Source of the DNA: Sesamum alatum
Taxonomy: Eukaryota > Streptophyta > Magnoliopsida > Lamiales > Pedaliaceae
NCBI GenBank assembly: GCA_034509735.1
Contig: JACGWO010000005.1
Coordinates: forward strand, 12,541,692 to 12,605,691
Direction of reading: 5' to 3'
DNA length: 64,000 nt
Positions 49,051 through 59,106 of this stretch are shown here, piece by piece (within the stretch, counting starts at the first letter, position 1; each line of letters begins with the position of its first letter). The position numbers and the translations under genes were made by a program. Below the pieces are notes generated by a model that made no database searches, was not told the DNA's origin, and worked only from the letters and a program-made list of their open reading frames with translations.

Positions 49051-52000
49051 ACCTGCAGAAAACTTTCTCACCTATCTCATACTTCACTCTCTTGGGTGTT
49101 GGTCAAATTAATTTTCTACCAATTTTATACTATTTTCAAACACTTTTTTAGCTATTCGTATATTGTCTATTGTCTCTTGCACTAATTCAGGACCTGCAGT
49201 TTTCTTAATCCCTCAATATCCCAATATATTGAACACCGATATTTTCCTTCATACAAAGCTTTATACGGGAAAATCATTAGTATATACAAATTTCATCAAT
49301 AGTAGGTGCTTATGGATAATTTTCCTAAACTCAATTGTGTAAGTTCTCATAGTATCTTCCGAGATCTTAATTGTTCTTTTCGATTTTTCATCTGGTTGAG
49401 AATGATATATTGTGGTGAAATGTAATTTTATAGTTAATGCTCTGTATAAACTTTCCCCAAAAGTGTGACGTAAATCAAGGATCTCTATCTGATATTATAG
49501 AAGTAAGTGTATCATACAATTTTAAAATTTTTGAAATGTTCAACTCAACTAATTTATTCAAAGATTCACTTTGTCGCATAGGTAATAAAGAGTTGATTTA
49601 GTCAGTCCATCCACAATTATACAAAAAACATCATGTTTTCTAAACATACATAGCAACCCAATGACAAAATCCATAGTAATTTTTTCTTATTCTCATTCTT
49701 GTATAGATAAGGGTCGAAACTTATCTGCTAATGCTTGATGTTTTTAGTCATAACCATCCATACACTATCTGTCACATTAGTTCATTTTCACGTATCAAAC
49801 ACACTATGTCTCCCAAGAATTCTTATTATATTTTCAATCATATTCAACCCAAACTTTTAACATTGTCACAACACCGTACGGGGCCTATACCAATATGGTC
49901 AAGGACAAAATTCCTAGAGTTAGTATTTCAATTGTAATAAATCGCATACTGGTTGGCCACCCCCAACAATGATCTACTACAATTTAGTATTGAATAACCC
50001 GAAAGTCCCAAATAACTCAAGCTTTTGATCATCTATTCTAATATTATGCATTTACTTACTAACAAGTTAAGTATTTAGTCACTACTCCTGCCCCATCCTT
50101 TTTCATCGTCTACCACTAGTAGTAGGATTTTAGATTTTGATACATTTTTAAAGTACCAGGATACCTGATATGGTGTATTGTAGACTTTCTATATGATCTC
50201 ATCTTGTAATCACCCATCATGTACACAACCTCTCCCCAAATTCACTATCACCCCATCCGTCCTATTAATAATTTGGTTTTTTACCCTAGTCTATTTTCTC
50301 TAACCTCCATAAAAAATAAAAAAAGGATCCAACTGCGATCTTAATAGTTCCATCACCACTTATTTCTACTACCTATCAAGCTTCAATATATTCTTCCCAA
50401 GTGTAGTAATATAGTCCCAATGTATGAATAATAAAATTATATACAGCCAAACTCACTTCATCATTTCCCTTTCATACCTCAAGATTCATACATGAATAAG
50501 AATTCTATTAGTTAGCTCTAAACTTAACATTCATTTTTTTATATCTCATCAATATAATTTCACCAAAATTATCAAACCTAATCCCAAATATCTCTCGTAT
50601 ATTGGCATTACAAAATTTATTGAGCACCAATAATATCATCTCATCTATCGAATAGATGCTACAGAAGTTTCAAATCATTTTTTAAGACATTCTAATAATA
50701 CTTACATAAAATTAGTTGGTAGTTGTTAATCCCAAGACACCTATTACAAATTGACCATCACTATTAATGATTGCTAATATTTAAATTTTTTTAGACAATC
50801 AATACCACGCTTATTACATAAGTTCCTTTCCAAATATAAAAAATATAGTATGTCTCTAAGGTTCCTTATCAAATTGAGAACCAATATCGAAGCAAACTTT
50901 TAATATTGTCACAACTTGAAGAAGACTATCACAGTAAGATCAGTGACATAAGTGACCAGCTTAGTACTCCAATCGTAGTAAATAGTGTATCAGTTGGTCA
51001 CCCAACACAATTTCAATATTGAACAAATTCAAACATCCCAAAATAACTTAGACATTTGAAGCTCTACTCTGATTCAATAATTAACTTATCCATTAGGTCT
51101 GAAGATCTTATCCTAGTATAGCCAAGACAGTAGTTGGCTTAGCTTGCGAGGTTGCTTACAAACACGCTACATATGGACCTCTAACTTCACATTCATTGGT
51201 CTCATTTCTAATAGCAACGTCACATTATGACTTTTCAATTTAATTGAATTTTTCCTACTCAATACATTTTCTACTACATTCAGTTGTCCCAAAATGATAA
51301 TCGATACTACAATTATTATCCTTTAACAATTTTATCCACCTCTTACGTCTCAAGTTCAACTCTTTCTGTGTCAAAACATACCTTGACTCTTATAATCAGT
51401 GAAAATCTAAAATCTTTTGTAACTTATCTAGTGGTTCCTTAATTGACGAGATTCATACGAAACCACCCTCCTATTTTGCACTAGTACACACCTTAAACCT
51501 CATTTGAAAGCATCTGCATACCCTACGTATCCACTACTATAAGAGGATTGAACTAAAATTAGAGCTGACGTCAACCTCTTCGTGAATTCATCAAAACTTT
51601 GTTGACACTACTCAGTCTAACAAAAAACTACCCATTTTCTTATTAACTTTATCAAAGATCGACAATTATGGAGAACTCCTATAACACCCAGCTAATGCTA
51701 AGAAACTTTGGACTTCAATCCCATATTTTTATATTCCCCATTTCATAATATCTTTTACCTTTTGCAAGATTAGACCTAACACCATCTTCAAATATTGCAT
51801 ATCTGGAAAAACTACCTAATTCACCCAAAATCGTATTTGCTCAACTTAGAATACAACTCCTTCTCTTTTGAGATTTACAACACTAGTTCAAATATTGTGC
51901 ATGCTCTTCCCTACTCCTCGAATACATTAAAACATCTTCTATAGAACTATCACAAACTGACCTAAGCATTCTTGACTTTAAGGTTTGATTCATCAACCTC

Positions 52001-52800
52001 ATGACCGACACCTATGCAATTTGTCAATCTGAATGGCATCACTAAAACTCATAATAACCATAAGAAATGTGAAAAGTTTAGATATATCCTCCTCCACTAT
52101 CCTCAATTGCCGATAACTAATCCTCAAATCTATCTTCGAAAAGACGTAGCTCCCTTCCATTTGTTTACCAAATCATCAATTCTTAGCAATGGGTTTATTT
52201 TTCATTGTTACTCTGCTCAATTCACGATGATCTAAACAAGCTCAAACTACCATCCTTCTTTTTCACAAACAACACTAGTGCTTCCCATGGTGGAATACTC
52301 AATCTAATGAACCATTTCTCTAAAACATTATTCTCTTTGTTTTTTTAAACTCCAATAATTCGACTGAAATCATTCTATATGGTGTTGCCCAAAAAAAATC
52401 TCTATTTCAACATCTACTTATCAATGAGATGGTAATCCAGGTAATTTTACGGGAAAAACAAATATCAAGAAATTCTCTGACTATAAGAACATTTGATACC
52501 TTAGGGCTAACTATTATAATATCATGTACATTAGCTAAATATATCTCACACCCTTGTTTAATTAAATTTAAGACAGACACACATATATTAAATAGTTGGG
52601 TATAACTTTCTCTTCTCCACAATCACTGTACTCATTTGCTAATTGACATCTACTACCACTTTCTTTATTTAACAGTCAACAATAGCATGTCTACAAGATA
52701 ATCATTTCATTCACAAAATAACATCAAAACTCTCTAAGGTTTATCATAACTAAATCTGCATGTAGTGTAACACCATTCACTACCACTAGGCAAATCTTAC
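49051..52800 (-). pseudogene. Tekay-like gypsy pol remnants (protease, RT, RNase H, integrase)
   Basis: In sense order: protease tail near 52800-52620 (HAIVDC); protease-RT linker 52622-52407 (NLIKQGCEIYLANVHD); RT start near 52290 (CEKEGW for the usual VKKKDG). The RT active-site region is near 51950-51890, where the expected F-I-D-D-I-L reads SIEDVLMYSRSREEHAQYL, so one catalytic Asp is lost. RNase H follows at 51520-51230 (CVLVQNRRVVSYESRQLRNH, IFTDYKSQ, SLNLRRKRWIKLLKDNNCSIDYHFG). Integrase is near 49640-49480 (IIVDGLTKSTLYYL, SDRDP-like). Almost every domain carries stops. No gag was recognised. Confidence 0.82.
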
Positions 52801-53028
52801 TAAATATTAACTAGCATAACCCCACTAAGCAGGCACATATACACATATATCAGAAATTAGTGGTTCTATATCACATATACAAAGTCTAATGGCTCATTTG
52901 GGTGAGCAGTGTGTTCACCGGACAATCCAGCTTATATGAAACTCACTTTACTCTTAGGTTCATTATATATGTTTTAAGTATTCAATAATACTATTCTTCA
53001 CAAACTATCCCCATAGAATATAATCTCT

Positions 53029-53040
53029 GCTCTGATACCA
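53029..53040 (-). promoter_or_regulatory. Primer-binding site of the Tekay-like gypsy element
   Basis: The minus strand reads TGGTATCAGAGC, five bases from the LTR starting at 53046. Confidence 0.9.
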
Positions 53041-53045
53041 CCCAA

Positions 53046-53355
53046 TGTAGCACCCCCTACAACACTATGATTTAATACCACTAATGATAATACATCCTCC
53101 ATAATTAGCCTATTTTACAAGAAATTTATATTAAAACGAATAAATCTCAAAATAGCAATTCAGTCAAAAATCTAATATCCCTGTAGTTATGTAGCTAGAG
53201 ATCTCAACAAAAGATGTCAGCTGACCCACCTAATAAGACTGGCAGCACGGCTCCAATTCACCTAGTCACTTTGACTTATATCCTGAAAAATATTGGCTAG
53301 GGATGAGCTGCCTACTCAATAAGTATAGCTAACTAGTATATATATATATATATAC
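53046..53355 (-). repeat. Tekay-like gypsy 5' LTR, truncated
   Basis: About 310 bp matching 44678-44990 (tgtagcaccccctacaacac through ctaactagtatatata). Homology then stops, so about 1.6 kb of the LTR, including its promoter, is lost. Confidence 0.85.
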
Positions 53356-53381
53356 ATACAATTGAATGCTTATTCTCTGAA

Positions 53382-53669
53382 GGCCTCGTTTACTTTGGTG
53401 TACTATCTGAATAAAAAAATTAATATAGGTTAATACAGTGTTTACTTTGTTATATAGGGGCCCGGTATAAAACCAAAACCTGTACTTTTTACTGTTCCGG
53501 TTACATAAATAATACCACCAAAAGAGGTGGCATAACTTATTCCTAAGAATAGTACAACAATTCTTGCTTGACTAAACACCTTACAACTTGTACAGGGCTT
53601 TTTAGTCGTTCATTTAGTTCAAGATAACCCTATCACTCATTTAATATGGTCCTCAAAGTAAACGAGGCC
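53382..53669. mobile_element. MITE with perfect 16-bp terminal inverted repeats
   Basis: 288 bp. ggcctcgtttactttg at the left and its exact reverse complement at the right, flanked by tgaa on both sides (53378-53381, 53670-53673). No coding region. Superfamily uncertain because a 4-bp duplication is not typical. Confidence 0.82.
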
Positions 53670-53673
53670 TGAA

Positions 53674-54569
53674 TGTATGATTTTACTCCCATGCTTTAGA
53701 AGTAATTTTAATACGAATATTCTTGTTACTCTTTATAATAGCAAAAAAAATCTGGCATTCCAACTTAACTTCATTCACAGCCTTCGGTTTACCTGGAAAC
53801 AAAGAAATGAATACATGTTCCTGAAACACACCAATCAACTCACATAAAGCCATCAATGCAGTTAGAAGACTTAACAACATGTTCTCAACACACTAAAATG
53901 GAAACCTCCATTACAACATTCATACAAACTAAATATCGATGGATCTTCAAGAGGAAATCCAGGAGATGCAGGAGCTGGAGGAATTTTTTGGTGACTGGGA
54001 AGGAAATTTTGTTATAGGTTTTTGGAAATATATCGGGCGTACAAGCAACAAAAAAGCAGAGCTTATGTGCACTTCGATTTGGATTGAACCTCGCAGCCAC
54101 ACACGAAATCACAGAACTTGAAATCAAAACTTATTATATCTATTTTTTGTCAATGTTTAAATAGGAAGCAAGCACAAGTCAACAAAATGATGATCATTCT
54201 TCAATAGGAGTGCTTGAAGAAATTGACTGAGTTCGAAATAGTGTCTATTTGCTCTTATTAAACTTAATATGGCAACTGACTTTCTTAACAAATTTGCATC
54301 GGAACACATGACGGTTAGTGTCTATTTGCTCTTATTAAACTTAATATGGCAACCGACTTTCTTAACAAATTTGCATCGGAACACATGACGTTTAGCATTT
54401 CTTTTGAATGTCCACTCTTTTTGGAATATTTTGTCGCAGACCCAACAAATGCATTATCCTTCTCTTTCCCATTTTTTCCTCCTGAAGGAAACAAAATGGA
54501 GATTTTGCTACCCGTTTTGGTTTCCTTTGCCATACGTACGTATGTACCTTTCCTCATAACAATGCTTAA
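53674..54569. other. Unassigned, low-repeat stretch with a 77-bp tandem duplication
   Basis: Mixed-composition DNA unlike the TEs on either side. Short ORFs on both strands (for example 53885-54127 minus, 54346-54585 plus) have no family I recognise. 54241-54317 is repeated at 54318-54394 with about two differences. This may be remnant low-copy DNA, possibly gene-derived. Confidence 0.45.
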
Positions 54570-54601
54570 CACTACAAAAAAATAACAAAGTAGTTACAAA
54601 A

Positions 54602-55000
54602 ATTTAGGCCGTCGCAATTTGTAACGGCTTTTGCAATTTCTCGTGAATTTTGGAACGGTTTAATTTTTTTGACAAGTGAACCGTTCCAAAGGATGTACGA
54701 AAAGTCGTTCCAAATATATAAATAAAAAAAACGTTGCAAATGGAGTTCCAAAAAACGTCGGTCGTTACTAATTTCATATGATTTTTGGCACGGCTTTGTT
54801 ATTTCATTCAAGTCATCACAATTTGTAACAGCTATTGCAATTCCTCATGAATTTTGGAACGGTTCAATTTTTTCGACAAGTGAACTGTTCCAAAGGATGT
54901 ACAAAAAGTCATTCCAAATATATAATAAAAAAAAGTTACAAATGGCATTCCAAAACACATCGGTCATTTCTAAATTCTCATGGTTTTTGGCACGGTTTTG
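54602..55000. repeat. Two about 200-bp subterminal tandem repeats
   Basis: caatttgtaac...gaattttggaacggtt...gaaccgttccaaaggatgtac occurs from 54611 and again from about 54812, with matching order and moderate divergence. Each unit holds the inverted pair ggaacggtt / aaccgttcc. Confidence 0.75.
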
Positions 55001-56408
55001 TTATTTTGTAACGATTTTTTAAAGTAAGAAAAGTCGTTACAAGGGCCCCATCAAATACTGATACAAAATTTTGGCGGGATATTTAAAAACTTTGAGAGGA
55101 TTCATTTTAATTAATTGGCCGTCCGAAAAGCTATACCAAAATTCGTCCAAGAATTTAATATTTATAAACCGTGGAAAAAGCCGTTAAAAATTTTGTTCAC
55201 TTTAAAAAACTTATATTTTCAAGTACTCTTAAAATTCGGGCACCCGATTTATACCAAATTTAAGTATATATAAGAATATGTTAATTAGATCAAATCTGAT
55301 GGTATGATTTCAAATCAGATGGTCTGATTGAACGATACACCATCTTCACTAATTATGCTTATGTTCCGGGTTCGATGTCTCGACATCCGTGTACCAATAA
55401 GTATAAAATTTTATGAAATATAATTTTCTGTCTATTACATCATATCTAACGGTTTGATCTGAATTTTGACGGGGCCCGATTAACCCATGCAGTTCAACAA
55501 TATAAGATGATAATTACATCAATGTAATACTAACATTTTATGAATATACAAATTTATCGCATGTTGTGAACATATATCATTTTCATCTATAAATTATTTT
55601 TATGCATTTCAATTGCATTATTCCACATAATGGATACTTTTCTACAAAATTTAATTGTTAAGTACGGATTTTTTTATTTAATGGATATTTTAATAAATCT
55701 TAATTAAATATTTAAAATATTTTTAGGGACGGCCGTTACTAATTTCATATGGTTTTTGACACAACCTTGTTATTTTGTAATGGTTTTTAAAAATAAGACA
55801 AGTCGTTACAAGGGCCATAAAATACTGGTACAAAATTTTGGCGGAAAATTTAATATTTAAAAACCGTGGAAAGAGCCGTTATAAAATTTGTTCACTTTCA
55901 AAAACTTATATTTTCAAGTACGATATCTTAAAATTCGGGCACCCGATATATACCAAATTTAAGTATATATAAGAATTTGTCAAGTTGATCAAATCAGATG
56001 GTCTTATTGAACGATAAACCATCTTAAATGATTATGCTTATGTTTCGGGTACGATATCTCGACATCCGTGTACCCAATAAGTATAAAACTTAACCAAATA
56101 GAATATTTTCTCCATTACATCATATCTAACGGTTTGATCGGAATTTTGATGGCCCGATTAATCCATGCAGTTCGACAATGTAAAATGATAGTTATATCAA
56201 TGTAATACTAACATTTATGAATATAGAAATTTATCGCATTTTGTGAACATAGATCGTTGTCATCTATAAAATATTTTTATGTATTTGAATTGCGTTATTC
56301 CACATAATGGATACTTTTCTACAAAACTTAATTGTGAAGTACGATTTTTTTTATTTAATGAATAATTTAATAAAAAATAATTAAATATTTAGAATACTTT
56401 TAGGGACG
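54970..56408. repeat. Two large tandem repeats (about 770 and 670 bp)
   Basis: The unit from ctaaattctcatggtttttgg (54970) to tttttagggacgg recurs from 55738. Shared landmarks are gtcgttacaaggg, caaaattttggcgg, aattcgggcacccgat, cgacatccgtgtac, and cacataatggatacttttc. Copy 2 is about 100 bp shorter. No ORF. Confidence 0.82.
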
Positions 56409-56540
56409 GCTTTATCAAATATCATAGTTTGTCATTCAATTTGTAACACCTTTAGTATTACTTTTTGTAATACCTTTAGGCATGACTTTTCACTCTTTGT
56501 AACACACATTGCAGTGGCTTTAGGAACGGCTTGGGCTTAG

Positions 56541-56549
56541 TATATAAAT
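56541..56549 (+). promoter_or_regulatory. Candidate TATA box upstream of exon-like ORF
   Basis: tatataaat, about 30 bp before a pyrimidine-rich stretch (56561-56740) that looks like a plant 5' UTR, and about 270 bp before the ATG at 56819. Confidence 0.4.
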
Positions 56550-56818
56550 CACACTTAGGTTTTTTTTTCTCCCATTTTTCCCTCTCCCCCTCCCCCTTTG
56601 CCCTAGCCGCCCCCCCCCCCCCACAACCCCCGCCACTCCCTCCGTCGCCACCACTCCCTCCATCGCGCCTCCTCCCTCCGTCGCCCCTCCCTCTATCGCA
56701 CCACTCCCTTTGTCGCACCTCCCTCCACTGGATCATGGTACCAACGATGGCGTCCATTTGAGCAACCCGCCGTCGCCTGCCGCCCATTTTCAGAGAAGCA
56801 GCCCCATGCCCATTTCGT

Positions 56819-56992
56819 ATGCATCCGTTTTCGATTAATGTCGGGTCCCCCAACAAAACTGGTTCGGGGTCTGATGAGTTGCTGAGGATGAAGGCTCTCC
56901 AGAACCAGAGGTTCGCGTTCATTGCTTCTGTAGGTCACCATCCTTTTGCTTACAACAAGTGCATGGATATCCTGACCGAGAATCCGAGGTAA
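56819..56992 (+). CDS. Exon-like ORF of unknown identity inside CACTA-like element
   Basis: 57 codons starting MHPFSINVGSPNKTG and containing DELLRMKALQNQRFAF, ASVGHHPFAYNK and CMDILTENPR. Composition is protein-like and quite unlike the AT-rich repeats around it. It ends at TAA (56990-56992), but the same bases form a good splice donor (CCGAG|gtaatttt), so this may be a first exon with an intron running into the 57290-58388 array. An in-frame TGA at 56759 blocks upstream extension, so the ATG at 56819 is the first possible start. I do not recognise the protein. It could be a captured host gene fragment, as in Pack-type elements, or a piece of an element gene. Confidence 0.45.
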   Translation: MHPFSINVGSPNKTGSGSDELLRMKALQNQRFAFIASVGHHPFAYNKCMDILTENPR

Positions 56993-57289
56993 TTTTTTTG
57001 AGGAATTAACACCTTTATTTTTCATAAAGTTTCGGTCTTTCTGTTAAAAGAAATTCTGGGCTTTGCTGCTTTTTCATACATTGTTTGTTCCTAGTGACAT
57101 TGTGCTTATGTTTGCTCTTTACTTGTCACTCTTGGCTATCATTACTGATTTTTGTGTTTATCAACTTTTGATATAGTAATTGTGTGGTGATGTTGTTTGG
57201 TTCTTACTGTGTCTTTCAGTTTCTATATGCCACATATTTGTTGGGTATATTTGTTGAAATGTGGAATTATTGAGTATATTTGTTAAGCA

Positions 57290-58388
57290 TATTTGTTGTA
57301 ATTTTAGAAAAAAAAATTGTAATTATTAAAACAAAATATGAAAATTTTTCTTGTTTTTTTGAATTTTTTTGTAATTTGTTGGATATTTTCTATATCTTTT
57401 TTTTCAAAAAAATAAGTTTTCATAATTTTAGAAAATAATTTTCTATAATTATTAAAAAAATCTCAATATATTTCCTATTATTTCGAATTTTTCTGCAATT
57501 TGTTGGATATTTTCTGTATTTTTTTTTTTAAAATAAGTAAGTTTTTTGTAATTTTAGAAAAACAATTTTATGTAATTATTAAAAAAAATCTTAATATATT
57601 TCCTATTTTTTTGAACTTTTCTGTAATTTGTTTGACAATTTCTGTAACTTTTTAAAAAAAATAAGTTTTTGTAAGTTTAAAAAGAAATTTTCTATAATTA
57701 TTAAAAAAAATCTGAATATATTTCCTATTTTCTGAAATTTTCTGTAATTTTTTGGATATTTTCTGTATTTATGTAATTTTAGAAAATAATTTTTGTAATT
57801 ATTAAAAAAAATCTGAATATATTTCCTATTTTTTTGAATTTTTTGTAATTTTAGAAAATATTTTTTTGTAATTATTAGAAAATCTGAATATATAGTAATT
57901 TTAGAAAATCTGAATATATAGTAATTTTTGTAATTTTAGAAAATAATTTTTTGTAATTATTAAAAAAAATCTAAATATATTTCCTATTTTTTCGAATTTT
58001 TCTGTAATTTGTTGGAAATTTTCTTTATTTGTTTTTAAAACAATAAGTAAGTTTTGTAATTTTGGAAAGTAATTTTGTGTAATTATTAAAAAAAATCTGA
58101 ATATATTTCCTATTTTTCTGAATTTTTCTGTAATTTGTTGGATATTTTCTGTATTTATTTTTAAAAAAATAAGTAAGTTTTTGTAATTTAAGAAAAGAAT
58201 TTTCTTTAATTATTAAAAAAATCTTAATATATTTCCTATTTTATCGAATTTTTCTGTAATTTGTTGGACATTTTCTGTACTTTTTTTTAAAAAAAATAAG
58301 TAAGTATTTGTAATTTTAGAAAAAAAAAAATTCTGTAATTATTAAAAATCTGAATATATTTCCTATTTTCTGAACTTTTCTATAATTT
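57290..58388. repeat. AT-rich minisatellite, about 120-130 bp units, roughly nine copies
   Basis: Repeats the order tttttgtaattttagaaaa - taattattaaaaaaaatct - gaatatatttcctatt - gaatttttctgtaatttg - ttggatattttctgtattt. The word atatttcctatt recurs at about 57468, 57597, 57718, 57818, 57974, 58096, 58228 and 58355. Some units are shortened. No coding potential. Confidence 0.85.
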
Positions 58389-58393
58389 GTTGG

Positions 58394-59106
58394 TGATGGG
58401 GTGAATTTCCAAAAGTAATCGATCCAAGCACAATCACACAATAAACAGTCACGAGTCAAGAACTTGAGAGTTCTTCTCAAGAATGTTCTTCTAAAATTAG
58501 TAATCAAGTAACTTTAAAATAGATTTGGTGACCTATTTATAGTAAATGAGGAGGGGCACAAAGACAATTTTACCCTCCAACCGCGTCTAATCTAACGGCC
58601 ACAATCTAATCATCAGGGGCGCCTTAGTAATTGGCTCTACCCCACTAACTTACAAAAATAACTTCCTTAATGGCACTTCGGTAATTACATGCATGATTGG
58701 GGGTATTTTGGTAATTCGCCACTTGAATTTATTTTATCTCCATCAGCAGCCCCCCAACTTCCAAATGCATCAGGAAAATTTGGAAATTCCAATAAACAGT
58801 CTGTATTTGATGCAGCTTCTTTTTTTTACAGTTTACTTCTTCTATGAACTCCTTCCCTCTTAGGACTCTTCTTGATATAGGTTCTTTCTCCATCAGGGCT
58901 CTTCTTGATGTAAACCCTTCCTCTGCCAGGATTCGTTTTGTCTTCCATATAAACTCGGCGGAACATCCTGCTTTTGTTTTGTCTATTTTCCTAGTCTCAG
59001 CCACATTCCAAAAAATGCCGAAACGTGTTGGTTCGAGTATATAGCTTTTTGTCTCTTCTTTTTTTCTTGTAGTAATTTTGTTTATCTTCATCATATGCTT
59101 TTAACA
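58394..59106 (-). mobile_element. Probable Ty3/gypsy solo LTR
   Basis: About 0.7 kb. Plus-strand ends tgatggggtgaat...gcttttaaca. On the minus strand a TATA box (TATAAATAG, 58533-58541) is preceded by runs of CCCC-type words and AGCAGCCCCCCAACTT-like sequence (58745-58760), as in Tat-type LTRs. A minus-strand ORF (58729-59094) holds short internal repeats (SRRALMEKEPISRRVLRGKE). The right boundary is uncertain: it may extend to 59123, which would give near-TSDs gttgg (58389-58393) and tttgg (59124-59128). Confidence 0.5.

Larger units (their letters stand above)
44678..53355 (-). mobile_element. Ty3/gypsy LTR retrotransposon, Tekay/Del-like, decayed
   Basis: Minus-strand element. 3' LTR 44678-46566, PPT 46567-46582 (sense ATTAGGAGGGGAGAAT), pol remnants 49051-52800, PBS 53029-53040, 5' LTR from 53046 but cut at about 53355. 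It holds a nested solo LTR (46968-49045). The PPT followed by TGTGACGTCC is typical of Tekay/Del-type gypsy elements. Gag is essentially missing between PBS and protease. Confidence 0.88.
54570..58390. mobile_element. CACTA-like (En/Spm) element, left end seen, right end not found
   Basis: Begins cactacaaaaaaataac, the CACTA-type terminus. It is followed by many copies of subterminal words of the type gtcgttacaag, aacggcttttgcaat, ccgttccaaa, and tttagggacggc, as in non-autonomous CACTA elements. No transposase is seen. The right end should read ...gtagtg; the only candidate (tcttgtagta, 59065-59074) has a changed last base and no matching TSD. Its right part may have been displaced by the insertion at 58394. 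Confidence 0.55.

Noticed and set aside
56476..56922. 148-codon Gly/Arg-rich minus-strand ORF
   Set aside because: Antisense of the pyrimidine-rich 5' UTR-like stretch; simple composition explains it.
59065..59077. tcttgtagta as the right end of the CACTA element
   Set aside because: Last base is A rather than G, the adjoining 3 bp (att) do not match the left flank (taa), and it lies inside the gypsy-like LTR.
58729..59094. 121-codon minus-strand ORF as a gene
   Set aside because: It lies within LTR-like sequence, contains short repeats, and shows no domain I recognise.
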